Made by a program: the position numbers and the translations under genes. Below are positions 44,580 to 53,380 of a stretch of 64,000 bases of DNA, piece after piece (position 1 is the first letter of the stretch; each line of letters begins with the position of its first letter). A model generated the notes under the pieces. That model worked only from the letters and a program-made list of their open reading frames with translations, did not search any database and was not told where the DNA came from. Source of the stretch: Alkalihalophilus marmarensis DSM 21297 (GTDB taxonomy: Bacteria > Bacillota > Bacilli > Bacillales > Bacillaceae_D); NCBI RefSeq assembly GCF_000474275.2, contig NZ_ATAE01000030.1, positions 1 through 64,000 of the forward strand, in the 5' to 3' direction.

Positions 44580-44603
44580 GAGCCTCAAATTTAATTAAGG
44601 CTC
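44580..44603 (-). terminator. Weak terminator of the histidine kinase gene
   Basis: GAGCCT/AGGCTC stem with a 12-nt A/T-rich loop overlapping the last codons; only a poor T stretch follows. Confidence 0.45.
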
Positions 44604-46096
44604 ATCGTTTGTAAACCGGGGAGTTGAATACTCACCTCAGTTCCTTCCTCACATACACTAGTGATCGACATACTCCCTCCGTGATTTTCAATTACTTTAT
44701 AACATACCATCAAGCCAATACCTGTCCCTTTACTTGAAATAGAATAGTAAGGTTCGCCTAGGCGAGCAAGGTCTTCTTGTGTCATTCCTATCCCGGTATC
44801 TTTAACGATAATATGAATTGTTTGATCGACCTTTTTTACTTTGATAGATAAATTACCTTCGTTATCCATTGCTTCGACCGCATTCTTTAGCAGATTGATA
44901 AATACTTGAGTTAATTGATGTGGTGCACAGAAGAGGTATGCCTCATCACAAAGCTGTAAGTCTATCGTAATATTCTTAAGCTGTATTTCTGTGTCGATGC
45001 TTGTTAAAGAATCCCTAATTACGTTTAAGAGATCCACCTTTTCCTCCTTGATTGCTCTTGGGCGAGCCACAAGAAGCAGCTCTTCTATAATATTATTTAT
45101 TTGATTTAACTCATGCATCAGTACATCACGATAAGGTTCTAATTGGCTTTCCGTCAATTGAAAAAAGCCTTTTAAGGTCGTTAGCGGGTTTTTGATTTCA
45201 TGAGCGATCCCCGCTGCAAGCTCACCTGCTAGGGCTAGCTTTTCTGATCTAATCAAGAGATCATCCCTATTCTTCATATCTGTTATATCACGGCTTATTA
45301 CAACAAATGAAACCACCTCACCGCTTGATGATAAAATGGGCATCCCTTTTCCTTCAAAATATTTATAATGCCCGTTAGCATGCATTTTCCGATAAACCAC
45401 AGCTTCACTTTCTTCTTTCGTTTCCACCATTTTTATTAAGGTTTCTTGAATTCTTTTATGATCATTTGGATGAATATAAGAAAGGACCGATTGCCCTGTA
45501 AGCTTTAAAGGATCATACCCTAATACTGGTAAATAAGAATGGGAGGCTAATAGGTAATTTCCCTCTTTATCCGTAAGACAGATAATGTCATACGAATTCT
45601 CTACAATCACCTTATATTTATCTTCTATGATGCTAGAAAGGCTATTCCAATAGCACGGGAGCCTTTTAGGTTTCGCTACTCCAATGTTTAATTTAGAGTC
45701 ACCGTCTAGCTCGTCGTATTCTATTTTTTCAACCTCTATTTCTTCTATTTTCTCTTCTATATTAAGAAGAAAATATATTTCCTCTTCTGAACGAAAGATG
45801 ATATTTGCTTCTAATGTAAAAGATTCAAGATACGCAGTAAATGTCCGCTGCCATTTAACTTCATTTGGTTTTATGTCTGTTGAACAGCTAGATAAATTGT
45901 CATACAAAATCTGTTTGAATTCAGGTAAATTCAATTGATACTCAGTTAAACATTGCGTTGCTGCCTCATTTATACACAGGATGTCCCATGTTTCAACTTT
46001 TTCTCTCCAACAACATAACAGTGTCGGAGCGTGTGATCGTCGAACCACTTTATAAAACACATTCAGGTTTATATTTCCTTCTAAGACGACTACCAC
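44591..46096 (-). CDS. PAS-domain sensor histidine kinase (sporulation-kinase type)
   Basis: About 501 aa, soluble, without TM segments. After an N-terminal region of unknown fold (1-150), a PAS domain (about 165-275, IVENSYDIICLTDKEGNYLLASHSYLPVLGY ... PAC), the H-box GIAHEIKNPLTTLKGFF with the phosphorylated His, and the HATPase with NLLKNAVEA, DTGIGM and GTGIGL. The orphan architecture is like KinA/KinE kinases that feed the Spo0F phosphorelay, but the target is not shown by sequence. GTG 46096 is preferred (GGGGAGGGG 6 nt upstream); an ATG lies at 46123. Confidence 0.85.
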   Translation of the reverse strand: MVVVLEGNINLNVFYKVVRRSHAPTLLCCWREKVETWDILCINEAATQCLTEYQLNLPEFKQILYDNLSSCSTDIKPNEVKWQRTFTAYLESFTLEANIIFRSEEEIYFLLNIEEKIEEIEVEKIEYDELDGDSKLNIGVAKPKRLPCYWNSLSSIIEDKYKVIVENSYDIICLTDKEGNYLLASHSYLPVLGYDPLKLTGQSVLSYIHPNDHKRIQETLIKMVETKEESEAVVYRKMHANGHYKYFEGKGMPILSSSGEVVSFVVISRDITDMKNRDDLLIRSEKLALAGELAAGIAHEIKNPLTTLKGFFQLTESQLEPYRDVLMHELNQINNIIEELLLVARPRAIKEEKVDLLNVIRDSLTSIDTEIQLKNITIDLQLCDEAYLFCAPHQLTQVFINLLKNAVEAMDNEGNLSIKVKKVDQTIHIIVKDTGIGMTQEDLARLGEPYYSISSKGTGIGLMVCYKVIENHGGSMSITSVCEEGTEVSIQLPGLQTMSLN

Positions 46097-46197
46097 ATAA
46101 GTCCCCTCCCCTGCCATAAACATATATCTCTATAAAAAATAGAGTTCGACACTTATGTAGGAAACCCTTTTTCTCTCTAAAAATTTCCATTGTTTTT

Positions 46198-46209
46198 GAA
46201 CGTTTGTTC
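46198..46209 (+). promoter_or_regulatory. LexA (SOS) box upstream of uvrX-like gene
   Basis: GAAC-N4-GTTC followed by G, matching the Bacillus LexA consensus CGAAC-N4-GTTCG except for the first base. It lies 45 bp before the ATG of the Y-family polymerase gene, with an A/T-rich -10-like box just after it. Confidence 0.75.
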
Positions 46210-46253
46210 GTATATACTAAAAGCAAACAAATGTTCTGTTAGGTGAGGGAGCT

Positions 46254-47489
46254 ATGAAGAGAAGAGAAATATTGTTGATTGATATGGAATCTTTTTATGC
46301 ATCAGTTGAAAAGGGCTTTCACCCTGAATCTAGAGGAGTTCCAACCGTTGTCTCAGGCGATCCTGAACGAAGAAGCGGAGTGATATTAGCAGCATGTCCG
46401 CTAGCAAAAAAATATGGAATAAAAACAGCCGAAAGATTGTGGGAAGCCAAGCGAAAATGCCCTCATCTTTATATTATAAAACCAAAAATGCAAACATACG
46501 TTGATGTTTCTACGCATATCACTACGATTTTACAGCGGTACAGTGATTTAGTTGAACCTTATTCCATTGATGAGCAGTTTGTTGATGTCACCTACACTTC
46601 GCATCTTTTTGGTTCCTTGCAATCACTCGCTGTACGGCTGCAAGAGGAGATAAAGTCTGAAACAGGTGTATTTGCTAGAATTGGCATCGGCGAGAATAAA
46701 CTTCTGGCTAAAATGGCATGTGATCACTTTGCAAAAAAGAATAGTACTGGGCTTTTCACCATCTGGCATAAAGAGACATCTAATACTATTTGGCCTCTCC
46801 CCGTAGAAGCATTATTTGGGATCAGCGGCCGTATGAGGACTCACTTTAACAATATGGGGATAAGAACCATCGGACAATTGGCCACTACCCCCCTTGAGCG
46901 CTTAAAGATAAAGTGGGGTATTCCAGGACATGTGTTATGGGAGTCTGCAAATGGGTATGACTCATCGCCGGTTCATTTCAAATCATTGAGTGGAGAAAAA
47001 GCAATCGGCCATGCGATGACGCTCCCTCGCGATTACCAAGAATTGAGTGAGATAAAGGTCATCCTACTTGAATTATGTGAAGAGGTGGCGTTACGAGCGA
47101 GAGGTAAAAAGGTAATTGGTAACACATTAAAAGTATTTGCTAAAGGAGCAAGCTATGATCATCCGAGTTCGTTTTTACGACAAAAGCCGCTTTTAGAAGC
47201 TACAAATTATGGACTCGATTTATACGAAACAGCCGTACCATTGTTTAAAACATTTTGGGATGGCCAGCCAATTAGGCAGGTAGGTATAACCCTCACAAAC
47301 CTATCTTCAGCTGCCGAAAAACAATTAAGCTTATTTGATCAAGGTTGGGAACAAAAAGAACGAATCGGGGCTGCGATGGACTCGATTCACTCACGGTTTG
47401 GTCCGGCTTCGCTTGTTCGTGCCTCTTCCTTAACAAGAGCAGGCCAAGTATTTGAGAGAGCAAAAAAGATTGGAGGACATTATAAATGA
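46254..47489 (+). CDS. Y-family DNA polymerase (UvrX/YqjW-like)
   Basis: 411 aa translesion polymerase. The catalytic metal ligands are visible: DMESFYASVE (Asp10) and YSIDEQFVD (Asp-Glu at about 104-105). IRxGIGENKLLAKMACDHF is the thumb/finger region. SIDEQF rather than SIDEAYLD favours the UvrX/YqjW subgroup over DinB. It forms a two-gene SOS operon with the YolD-like gene (4-bp overlap) behind a LexA box. ATG with GAGGGAG upstream. Confidence 0.92.
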   Translation: MKRREILLIDMESFYASVEKGFHPESRGVPTVVSGDPERRSGVILAACPLAKKYGIKTAERLWEAKRKCPHLYIIKPKMQTYVDVSTHITTILQRYSDLVEPYSIDEQFVDVTYTSHLFGSLQSLAVRLQEEIKSETGVFARIGIGENKLLAKMACDHFAKKNSTGLFTIWHKETSNTIWPLPVEALFGISGRMRTHFNNMGIRTIGQLATTPLERLKIKWGIPGHVLWESANGYDSSPVHFKSLSGEKAIGHAMTLPRDYQELSEIKVILLELCEEVALRARGKKVIGNTLKVFAKGASYDHPSSFLRQKPLLEATNYGLDLYETAVPLFKTFWDGQPIRQVGITLTNLSSAAEKQLSLFDQGWEQKERIGAAMDSIHSRFGPASLVRASSLTRAGQVFERAKKIGGHYK

Positions 47490-47842
47490 GACAACAAACA
47501 AAAGAAAGATTACAGCGAGGAAACCTTCTATGGGAGGGAAGTCGCTTTTTGCTTCCTGAACATAAAGAAGCGATTCTACCACTCTTCAAAGACAATCAGC
47601 CTAAAGAAAAACCTCTGATTGATGATCAAGCCATACATGAGATGGAGAGAGCTATAGGAGCAGGACTCAAAAGACATATCGAGTTATACTTTTCTTATTG
47701 GGAGAATGGCACATTTAAAACCATCGTAGGGGAGCCCATACGTATAGATCAGCTTCATAAACGATTATATATAAAAGATTCTTTTCACGAGACACACCTG
47801 CTAGACCTTACTAACCTAGTAGATGTCAGGTCAAACCACTAA
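47486..47842 (+). CDS. YolD-like protein
   Basis: 118 aa YolD/YqjX-like protein, almost always downstream of a UvrX-type polymerase in Bacillus and phages. Start MRQQTKERLQRGNLLWEGSRFLLPEH and ...LIKD-type C-terminal strand IRIDQLHKRLYIKD. The precise role is not known; possibly a polymerase partner. Its ATGA overlaps the polymerase stop. Confidence 0.85.
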   Translation: MRQQTKERLQRGNLLWEGSRFLLPEHKEAILPLFKDNQPKEKPLIDDQAIHEMERAIGAGLKRHIELYFSYWENGTFKTIVGEPIRIDQLHKRLYIKDSFHETHLLDLTNLVDVRSNH

Positions 47843-47879
47843 AAAACCTCTACTAACGATCAGCTCGTTAATAGAGGTT
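47840..47879. terminator. Terminator between yolD-like gene and tRNA-Arg
   Basis: A 15-nt arm AACCTCTACTAACGA pairs with TCGTTAATAGAGGTT (one mismatch, 5-nt loop). TTTTTT follows on the minus strand (tRNA-Arg direction); on the plus strand it closes the uvrX operon. Confidence 0.85.
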
Positions 47880-47893
47880 GACTATGTACAAAT

Positions 47894-47968
47894 TGGCGCG
47901 CCTAGCAGGATTCGAACCCACAACGCGAGAACCGGAATCTCGTGTGATATCCCTTTCACCATAGGCGC
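47894..47968 (-). tRNA. tRNA-Arg (anticodon CCG)
   Basis: Minus-strand cloverleaf: acceptor GCGCCTA/TAGGCGC, discriminator G and encoded CCA, D-stem GTGA/TCAC, anticodon stem CGAGA/TCTCG with loop TTCCGGT, T-arm GTGGG-TTCGAAT-CCTGC. Confidence 0.95.
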
Positions 47969-47994
47969 CGGTAAAACGACACTATTAAATGTAG

Positions 47995-48036
47995 CTTATA
48001 TAAGGGGAAGTTGTCAAGCGTTTCCCCTTATATAAG
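47995..48036. repeat. 15-bp perfect inverted repeat between tRNA-Arg and the 119-aa gene
   Basis: CTTATATAAGGGGAA and its complement with a 12-nt loop. No T run follows in either direction, so it is not a classic intrinsic terminator; it may separate the 119-aa gene from the tRNA or protect a 3' end. Confidence 0.6.
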
Positions 48037-48046
48037 TGCTTGCAGC

Positions 48047-48406
48047 TTAAGAGTTTGCTGGTGCGCCTTCTTCAAACATTGTGTTGAAACGCTCATTAAT
48101 ATCTTCTTCTGTATAACCAGCTTGTCCTAGGCGTGTTGCAAAGTTTTTAGCCCATAATTGCAGACGTTGTGCCATTTTTGTATATTTTTTTGCTTCAGTT
48201 CCTTTTGTTTCTTTCGCACGGCCCTCAGCATTAGACATTACATTTTCCACGATAAATAATGCTTTCCATAGTGTTTCCTCATCAAATTTCTCATGAGAAT
48301 CACCTAATTCTTTAATAACCTTTTGGTAATAACTGTTGAACTCTTTAAAAGGGATTTCTTCTTCCATATTTAGATACACTTGAATTTGCTCGTATAATGA
48401 TTGCAT
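48047..48406 (-). CDS. Small conserved soluble protein
   Basis: 119 aa, mostly alpha-helical and acidic (MQSLYEQIQVYLNMEEEIPFKEF...; WKALFIVENVMSNAEGRAKETKG). No signal peptide, membrane segment or known motif. I do not recognise the family. ATG with AGGAGTTG upstream. It lies between tRNA-Arg and the bacilliredoxin gene, both of which are separate units. Confidence 0.7.
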   Translation of the reverse strand: MQSLYEQIQVYLNMEEEIPFKEFNSYYQKVIKELGDSHEKFDEETLWKALFIVENVMSNAEGRAKETKGTEAKKYTKMAQRLQLWAKNFATRLGQAGYTEEDINERFNTMFEEGAPANS

Positions 48407-48512
48407 GTCATGCCAACTCCTTTTTCTATTCTGGCTTATTATAGCATATTTCTAAAACTGAAGCGAAGCTTGATTTAGCGTTCGAGCTTTATATAAACGT
48501 ATTACAATTAAA

Positions 48513-48540
48513 TACAGCTGAAGCATCTGCTGCAGCTGTA
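48513..48540 (-). terminator. Hairpin after the bacilliredoxin gene
   Basis: TACAGCTG/CAGCTGTA with a 12-nt loop that can itself pair (GCAG/CTGC), followed by TTTAATT. Weak candidate terminator. Confidence 0.4.
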
Positions 48541-48567
48541 TAAGGTGTTCTTATTAGCTTTAATCTA

Positions 48568-48993
48568 TTACTTACAATGTTGGTCAAATGCTTTTTCTAG
48601 CTTTTGAACAACTTGGATCGGCTCATGCCCTTCAATCTCATGACGTTCTACCATCATTTGAATCTCCCCATCCTTTAATAAGGCAAAAGAAGGAGATGAC
48701 GGAGCATATCCTTTAAAGTATTCACGTGCCTTCGCAGTAGCTTCTTTATCTTGACCAGCAAAGACCGTTACAAAACGATCTGGAGTTGTTTCGTAGTTTT
48801 TCATGTAAGCTGCAGCAGGGCGTGCAATTCCCCCGGCACAGCCGCATACAGAGTTCACCATAACGAGCGTTGTGCCTTCTTCTTTCATAATTGTATCTAC
48901 GTCCTCAGGTGATTTTAATTCCTTATAACCTGCTTCAACCATTTCTTTACGAGCTGTTTCAACGACATCATTCATATAGAAATTAAATTGCAT
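48568..48993 (-). CDS. brxB: Bacilliredoxin (BrxB/YqiW family)
   Basis: 141 aa, DUF1094/bacilliredoxin. The family's CGC motif is in [15 protein letters not shown] (about residues 53-55). It removes bacillithiol from S-bacillithiolated proteins. BrxB rather than BrxA is preferred because yqiW also lies near the bkd operon and the yqjW/yqjX pair in B. subtilis; that is synteny from memory. ATG with GGAGGGT upstream. Confidence 0.85.
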   Translation of the reverse strand: MQFNFYMNDVVETARKEMVEAGYKELKSPEDVDTIMKEEGTTLVMVNSVCGCAGGIARPAAAYMKNYETTPDRFVTVFAGQDKEATAKAREYFKGYAPSSPSFALLKDGEIQMMVERHEIEGHEPIQVVQKLEKAFDQHCK

Positions 48994-49082
48994 GAGTGTA
49001 ACCCTCCAATAACATTGTTTCTTCTATTGTACCTGTTCCATTGTTAATGAACAACTGAAATCGCTCATGCAAGCAAGACAAA

Positions 49083-49106
49083 GGCTGATGAATAAAATCA
49101 TCAGCC
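49083..49106 (-). terminator. Terminator of the zinc-binding lipoprotein gene
   Basis: GGCTGATGA/TCATCAGCC stem with a 6-nt loop, TTTGTCTT on the minus strand. Confidence 0.7.
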
Positions 49107-49126
49107 ATAATCTAGTCTAATTCCAA

Positions 49127-50299
49127 TTATTCAAGTGCCGTACGAAGCGATTCAATGTTCTTTCTCATTAAGCTGAAGTAATCTTCTTCATTTTCAACAT
49201 CTTCAGCAACAAGCGCCTCTAGATTGTGGAGGTATAATGATTCAGCCCCCACTTCATCTTGAACGACCTCTGCCACTTTTGTAGAAATGTTCTGTTCATA
49301 TAAAACATAATTCAACTCATATTCATTGGCAAAATTAATAATCTCTTGCAGTTGTCTTTGAGAAGGTTCGTTAGTAGGAGATAAGCCAGTTATGCCTACT
49401 TGATGCAACCCATATCTTTCCTCCCAGTAGCCGTAACCTGCATGAGAAACAAGGAAGGTATCTTTATTTGCTTCTTCAGCCATTTGTGTAAACTCTGCGT
49501 CTACTGCCTCAAGCTCCTCTTTTACCTCGTTAAAGTTCGCTGTGAAATAATCTTCCTGTTCCGGCATAAGCTCGATTAGTGTGGTCTTAATATTCTCTGC
49601 TAATGTCATAGATAGAACAGGATCTAACCAAACATGAGGATCTTCGTCGTGATCGTGAGCATGCTCGTGATCACGATCTTCTTCGTGCCCGTGCTCTTCA
49701 TGCTCGTGATCATGATCTTCTTCGTGCCCTTGCTCTTCATGCTCGTGATCATGATCTTCCTCATGCCCGTGCTCCTCATGCTCGTGATCATGATCTTCCT
49801 CATGTCCGTGCTCTTCATGCTCGTGGTCATGGTCTTCCTCATGTCCGTGCTCTTCATGCTCGTGGTCATGGTCGCCATGTGAATGATCATGGTCATAATC
49901 AATTAAATCAATACCCTCCGAGGCTTGAACGATTGAAACGTTCTCTTCTCCGACTGTATTGATTAAAGCATCCACAAACCCTTCAAGGCCTGCTCCATTA
50001 TAAATAAAGGCATCTCCTTCAGCCACTTCAATCATTTGCCGTGCGGTTGGTTCAAATGTATGAGCATCTGCTCCTACCGGTACCATATTATGAACTTCAA
50101 CATACTCACCGCCGATTTTACGAGCAAAATCTTCTAGCGGAAAAATTGTCGTATAGATCTTTAAGGTTTCCTCCGTTACTTCAATTTCTTCATTTTCTTC
50201 TGATTCTCCAGACTCTTCTGCTTGATCCTGTCCCCCGCATGCTGCAAGAAACGTTGAAAGAACAAGTAATAGTGCAAACAAACTCGATTTTATCTTCAT
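49127..50299 (-). CDS. Zinc ABC transporter substrate-binding lipoprotein (ZnuA/AdcA-like)
   Basis: 390 aa. Signal peptide with lipobox LAAC (Cys21). Cluster A-1 metal-binding fold: TTIFPLEDFARKIGG, metal His in GADAHTFEPTARQ and DEDPHVWLDPVLS, and SHAGYGYWEERYG. A 71-residue His/Glu/Asp-rich loop (residues about 143-213) made of 13-residue repeats is far longer than usual and should chelate zinc. It is an orphan: no znuB/znuC in the window. A Zur-like box lies just upstream. ATG with AAAGGGG upstream. Confidence 0.9.
   Translation of the reverse strand: MKIKSSLFALLLVLSTFLAACGGQDQAEESGESEENEEIEVTEETLKIYTTIFPLEDFARKIGGEYVEVHNMVPVGADAHTFEPTARQMIEVAEGDAFIYNGAGLEGFVDALINTVGEENVSIVQASEGIDLIDYDHDHSHGDHDHEHEEHGHEEDHDHEHEEHGHEEDHDHEHEEHGHEEDHDHEHEEQGHEEDHDHEHEEHGHEEDRDHEHAHDHDEDPHVWLDPVLSMTLAENIKTTLIELMPEQEDYFTANFNEVKEELEAVDAEFTQMAEEANKDTFLVSHAGYGYWEERYGLHQVGITGLSPTNEPSQRQLQEIINFANEYELNYVLYEQNISTKVAEVVQDEVGAESLYLHNLEALVAEDVENEEDYFSLMRKNIESLRTALE
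49661..49873 (-). repeat. Five-and-a-half tandem 39-bp repeats in the zinc-binding protein gene
   Basis: Each 39-bp unit encodes DHDHEHEEHGHEE. Units are nearly identical at DNA level (one copy has Gln for His, one has Arg for His). The array is in frame and likely to vary in copy number between strains. Confidence 0.9.
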
Positions 50300-50312
50300 G
50301 ACGTACCCCTTT

Positions 50313-50325
50313 CGTAACGATTACG
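50313..50325 (-). promoter_or_regulatory. Candidate Zur box upstream of the zinc-binding lipoprotein
   Basis: Palindrome CGTAA-CGA-TTACG, close to the Zur core (TCGTAAT-N-ATTACGA), immediately upstream of the ribosome site. More CGT/ACG half sites lie at 50331-50371. Confidence 0.55.
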
Positions 50326-50399
50326 TTTTATCACGATTATGAATTATATCGGAATTACTACGATTTGTAAAGGTTTCTCATTGATTTTACGATAAACTT

Positions 50400-50430
50400 A
50401 AAAAAGTAGCTGTGCACAGGCACAGCTATT
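50400..50430 (-). terminator. Terminator of the 168-aa secreted-protein gene
   Basis: TAGCTGTGC/GCACAGCTA stem with a 4-nt loop, then CTTTTTT on the minus strand. Confidence 0.9.
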
Positions 50431-50432
50431 TT

Positions 50433-50939
50433 TTAGTCAACTTGCGGTTCAGCAGTTGAAAGTGAATTCACTCGTTGTTGAAAGACTTTATTCAATTCCT
50501 CATAATGAGTAAAGATTTGCGGTAGAATGGTTGAAATCTTCTCTTCATCTCTCTCTTTAACTGCTTTCGTTAATTGTTTTTGTAAAAAGTGATGCTGCTC
50601 CTTCCATTCTTCTGATTTCACTTCTCCGTGAAGCAGCTCTCCACGCTTCTTAGCCTCGCTCAGTTTTTTCATAAGCAAATCTCTTTCTGTGCGAATCATT
50701 TTCCATTGTTCTGCAGATTCCGGAGCAAACTTCTCTGTTAAAAGCTCAAAATAGAAATCTTTATGCACTTTCATATACTTGTGAAAATCTTTATGCTTTG
50801 CGTGATCTTTGTAGCAGTCACACTCTTTTGTCTCTACCGCCTCTTCTGCACTTACGATGTTCGAGAGCGGCCCTTGTACTACGACAAATACGACAAGTAA
50901 TTGCATGATGATAAATAAACCATGGATCTTCTTCATCAA
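50433..50939 (-). CDS. Secreted or membrane-attached protein of unknown function
   Basis: 168 aa. N-terminal signal peptide (FIIMQLLVVFVVVQGPLSNIVSAEEA, likely cut after SAEEA or just before). The mature part has CDC followed by a His/Lys-rich stretch (YKDHAKHKDFHKYMKVHKDFYF) and a long helical, charged region that looks like a four-helix or coiled-coil bundle (RTERDLLMKKLSEAKK...). Not recognised. It may be metal-related (His-rich, next to the zinc-binding lipoprotein) but is a separate unit with its own terminator. Confidence 0.6.
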   Translation of the reverse strand: MMKKIHGLFIIMQLLVVFVVVQGPLSNIVSAEEAVETKECDCYKDHAKHKDFHKYMKVHKDFYFELLTEKFAPESAEQWKMIRTERDLLMKKLSEAKKRGELLHGEVKSEEWKEQHHFLQKQLTKAVKERDEEKISTILPQIFTHYEELNKVFQQRVNSLSTAEPQVD

Positions 50940-50997
50940 ACAACATCCTTTCTATAGTGATTAGTCGTAGTATGAGCTAATTAAAAGTAAACAATGT

Positions 50998-51042
50998 AAA
51001 AAAGCTAGAAAGAAGGAGTGAAGTCCTTCTTTCTAGCTTTTA
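50998..51042 (-). terminator. Terminator of the bcd-bkd operon
   Basis: Perfect 17-bp stem AAAGCTAGAAAGAAGGA and its complement, 6-nt loop, with T-rich end on the minus strand. Confidence 0.92.
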
Positions 51043-51045
51043 GTA

Positions 51046-52368
51046 TTAATAAATGGATGTTTTATCTTCAGTCATATTTTCTAGAATTTCTTTTACTCGA
51101 GCTAAGAATCTTCCGCATACAAGCCCGTCAAGAACTCGGTGGTCCAGCGATAAGCAGAGATTAACCATACTGCGGATCGCAATCATATCACCAGTAGGGC
51201 TCTCTACCACCACAGGACGCTTCACAATCGATTCAATCGACAGAATCGCTGCTTGAGGATGGTTAATAATCGGTGTTGATAAAACCGATCCAAATGAACC
51301 TGTATTATTTACTGTGAAGGTGCCTCCCTGCATATCCGCTCCAGATAACTTTCCTGTACGAACTTTCGTTGCAAGTTCTTGCACCTCACGGCCGATTCCT
51401 TTAATCGTTTTCTCATCAGCATGCTTGATAACCGGGACATAAAGCGCATCATCGGTTGCCACAGCGATGGAGATATTAACATCTTTTTTCTGGATGATTT
51501 TATCTCCTGCCCACATTGAGTTTAATTGCGGGAATTCCTTTAAAGCTTCAACTGTTGCTTTAATAAAGAACGGCAGGAATGTTAGGTTAAATCCTTCTTT
51601 TTGTTTAAATTCACCTTTTACACTGTTACGGAAATGCACAAGATTTGTGACATCCACTTCAACCATTGTCCAAGCATGAGGCGCTTCATGCTTACTTTTA
51701 ACCATGTTCGCTGCGATCGCTTTACGAACTCCAGAAACAGGGATTTCCACATCACCAGCTGCTACAGGTATGTCCGCTTTATCAGCAGACGGCGCTTGAT
51801 TAGCTGAAGGTGCCTGCACTCCTTTAGATTCCGTACCCTTACTTGTTTGTTTATTTTGTTCAGCTGCAACAGATGGCGCGGATTTTGGCTTGCTTGTCTG
51901 GCCTCCATTATCAATGACCTTTTGAATATCTTTTCGAGTAATTCTTCCGCCTTTACCACTGCCCTCAACTTGCGTTAAATCAATACCATGCTCTTGAGAC
52001 ATTTTTAGTACGGCAGGTGAATAACGAGCTTTTTGAGATGTATCTGCTTGTTCATTTGATGGCGCAGTTTCTGTGCCATCTGCTTTATCTGTTTCAACAG
52101 GAGCACTTGCTGTCTCCGAAGATTCCTCACCTTCGACTTCAATCGTACAAACAGCCACACCAACTTCAACAGTCTCATCTTCTGCGACTAGAAGTTCTTT
52201 AATAGTACCCGTAAAAGAAGACGGAACTTCAGCATTTACTTTATCTGTCATCACTTCTGCAAGTGGGTCGTATTTATTTACCTTGTCGCCTGGTTGAACG
52301 AGCCATTTACTAATCGTACCTTCTGTTACACTCTCACCAAGCTGCGGCATTGTAATTTCAGTAGCCAT
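51046..52368 (-). CDS. bkdB: Branched-chain keto-acid dehydrogenase E2 (lipoamide acyltransferase)
   Basis: 440 aa. Order: lipoyl domain (1-80, attachment Lys in VMTDKVNAE), linker rich in Ala/Pro/Thr, peripheral-subunit-binding domain (about 120-155, RYSPAVLKMSQEHGIDLTQV), another linker, and the catalytic domain with SLDHRVLDG (His-Asp). It forms the core of the complex that makes branched acyl-CoA primers for iso/anteiso fatty acids. ATG 52368 has GGAGGG upstream. It is the last gene of the operon, 13 bp after bkdAB. Confidence 0.95.
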   Translation of the reverse strand: MATEITMPQLGESVTEGTISKWLVQPGDKVNKYDPLAEVMTDKVNAEVPSSFTGTIKELLVAEDETVEVGVAVCTIEVEGEESSETASAPVETDKADGTETAPSNEQADTSQKARYSPAVLKMSQEHGIDLTQVEGSGKGGRITRKDIQKVIDNGGQTSKPKSAPSVAAEQNKQTSKGTESKGVQAPSANQAPSADKADIPVAAGDVEIPVSGVRKAIAANMVKSKHEAPHAWTMVEVDVTNLVHFRNSVKGEFKQKEGFNLTFLPFFIKATVEALKEFPQLNSMWAGDKIIQKKDVNISIAVATDDALYVPVIKHADEKTIKGIGREVQELATKVRTGKLSGADMQGGTFTVNNTGSFGSVLSTPIINHPQAAILSIESIVKRPVVVESPTGDMIAIRSMVNLCLSLDHRVLDGLVCGRFLARVKEILENMTEDKTSIY

Positions 52369-52381
52369 AGGATCCCTCCGA

Positions 52382-53365
52382 TTAGAATTCTGCAAGCTCA
52401 CGCATTGCTTTTTCAACTTTATCTGGGTTAATCATAAAGTATTTTTCCATTGTAGGTGCATAAGGCATTGCAGGTACATCTGGTCCTGCTAGACGCTGCA
52501 CAGGTGCATCAAGATCAAATAAGCAATGTTCAGCGATAATAGCAGCTACCTCACCCATAATGCTGCCTTCTTTATTATCTTCTGTCACAAGCAGTACTTT
52601 ACCTGTTTTACTAGCCGCTTCAATGATCGCTTCTTTATCAAGCGGATAGACTGTACGTAAATCAAGTACATGAGCTGAAATACCATCTTTCTCAAGACGT
52701 TCTGCCGCTTGAAGAGCAAAATGTACGGAAAGACCATATGTAATGACAGTAATGTCATCACCTTCACGCTTTACATCCGCTTTACCTATCGGCAGTGTGT
52801 AGTCCTCTTCTGGAACTTCACCTTTAATCAAACGGTATGCGCGTTTATGTTCAAAAAATAGAACTGGATCTTCATCACGAATGGCTGCTTTTAATAAACC
52901 TTTCACATCATATGGAGTAGAAGGCATAACAATTTTTAAGCCAGGAATACTTGCAAAAATAGCCTCCACAGATTGTGAATGATAAAGTGCACCATGTACG
53001 CCGCCGCCATAAGGGGCACGAATGGTAATTGGACAATTCCAGTCATTATTTGAGCGATAACGAATTTTGGCTGCTTCTGAAATGATTTGGTTGACTGCAG
53101 GCATGATAAAATCTGCAAACTGCATCTCTGCAACAGGTCTCATTCCATACATTGCCGCACCAATTCCTACACCAGCAATAGCTGACTCTGCAAGCGGTGT
53201 ATCAATAACACGCTCTTCTCCAAACTTTTCATAAAGACCATTCGTTGCTCGGAATACCCCGCCGCGAGCACCAACATCCTCACCAAGTACAAATACTTTT
53301 TCATCGCGCTCCATCTCTTCTTTAAGCGCTAATGTTACAGCTTCGATATATGAAATAACTGCCAT
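52382..53365 (-). CDS. bkdAB: Branched-chain keto-acid dehydrogenase E1 beta subunit
   Basis: 327 aa. Transketolase-like pyrimidine-binding fold; EDVGARGGVFRATNGLYEKFG, RVIDTPLAESAIAGVGIGAA and FEHKRAYRL are characteristic of E1 beta. It pairs with E1 alpha in decarboxylating branched 2-oxo acids. ATG with GGGGGGA upstream, 15 bp after bkdAA. Confidence 0.95.
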   Translation of the reverse strand: MAVISYIEAVTLALKEEMERDEKVFVLGEDVGARGGVFRATNGLYEKFGEERVIDTPLAESAIAGVGIGAAMYGMRPVAEMQFADFIMPAVNQIISEAAKIRYRSNNDWNCPITIRAPYGGGVHGALYHSQSVEAIFASIPGLKIVMPSTPYDVKGLLKAAIRDEDPVLFFEHKRAYRLIKGEVPEEDYTLPIGKADVKREGDDITVITYGLSVHFALQAAERLEKDGISAHVLDLRTVYPLDKEAIIEAASKTGKVLLVTEDNKEGSIMGEVAAIIAEHCLFDLDAPVQRLAGPDVPAMPYAPTMEKYFMINPDKVEKAMRELAEF

Positions 53366-53380
53366 GAGAAATCCCCCCTT

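Noticed and set aside
47823-48035. Plus-strand frame over tRNA-Arg
   Set aside because: It runs through the tRNA gene and terminator; no coding features.
48047-48406. Assignment of the 119-aa gene to a named Bacillus family
   Set aside because: No motif or synteny supports any specific name.
49624-49902. Open frames on both strands across the histidine-rich repeat, including a plus-strand hydrophobic one
   Set aside because: They are by-products of the 39-bp repeat; no ribosome site and only the zinc-binding protein frame is meaningful.
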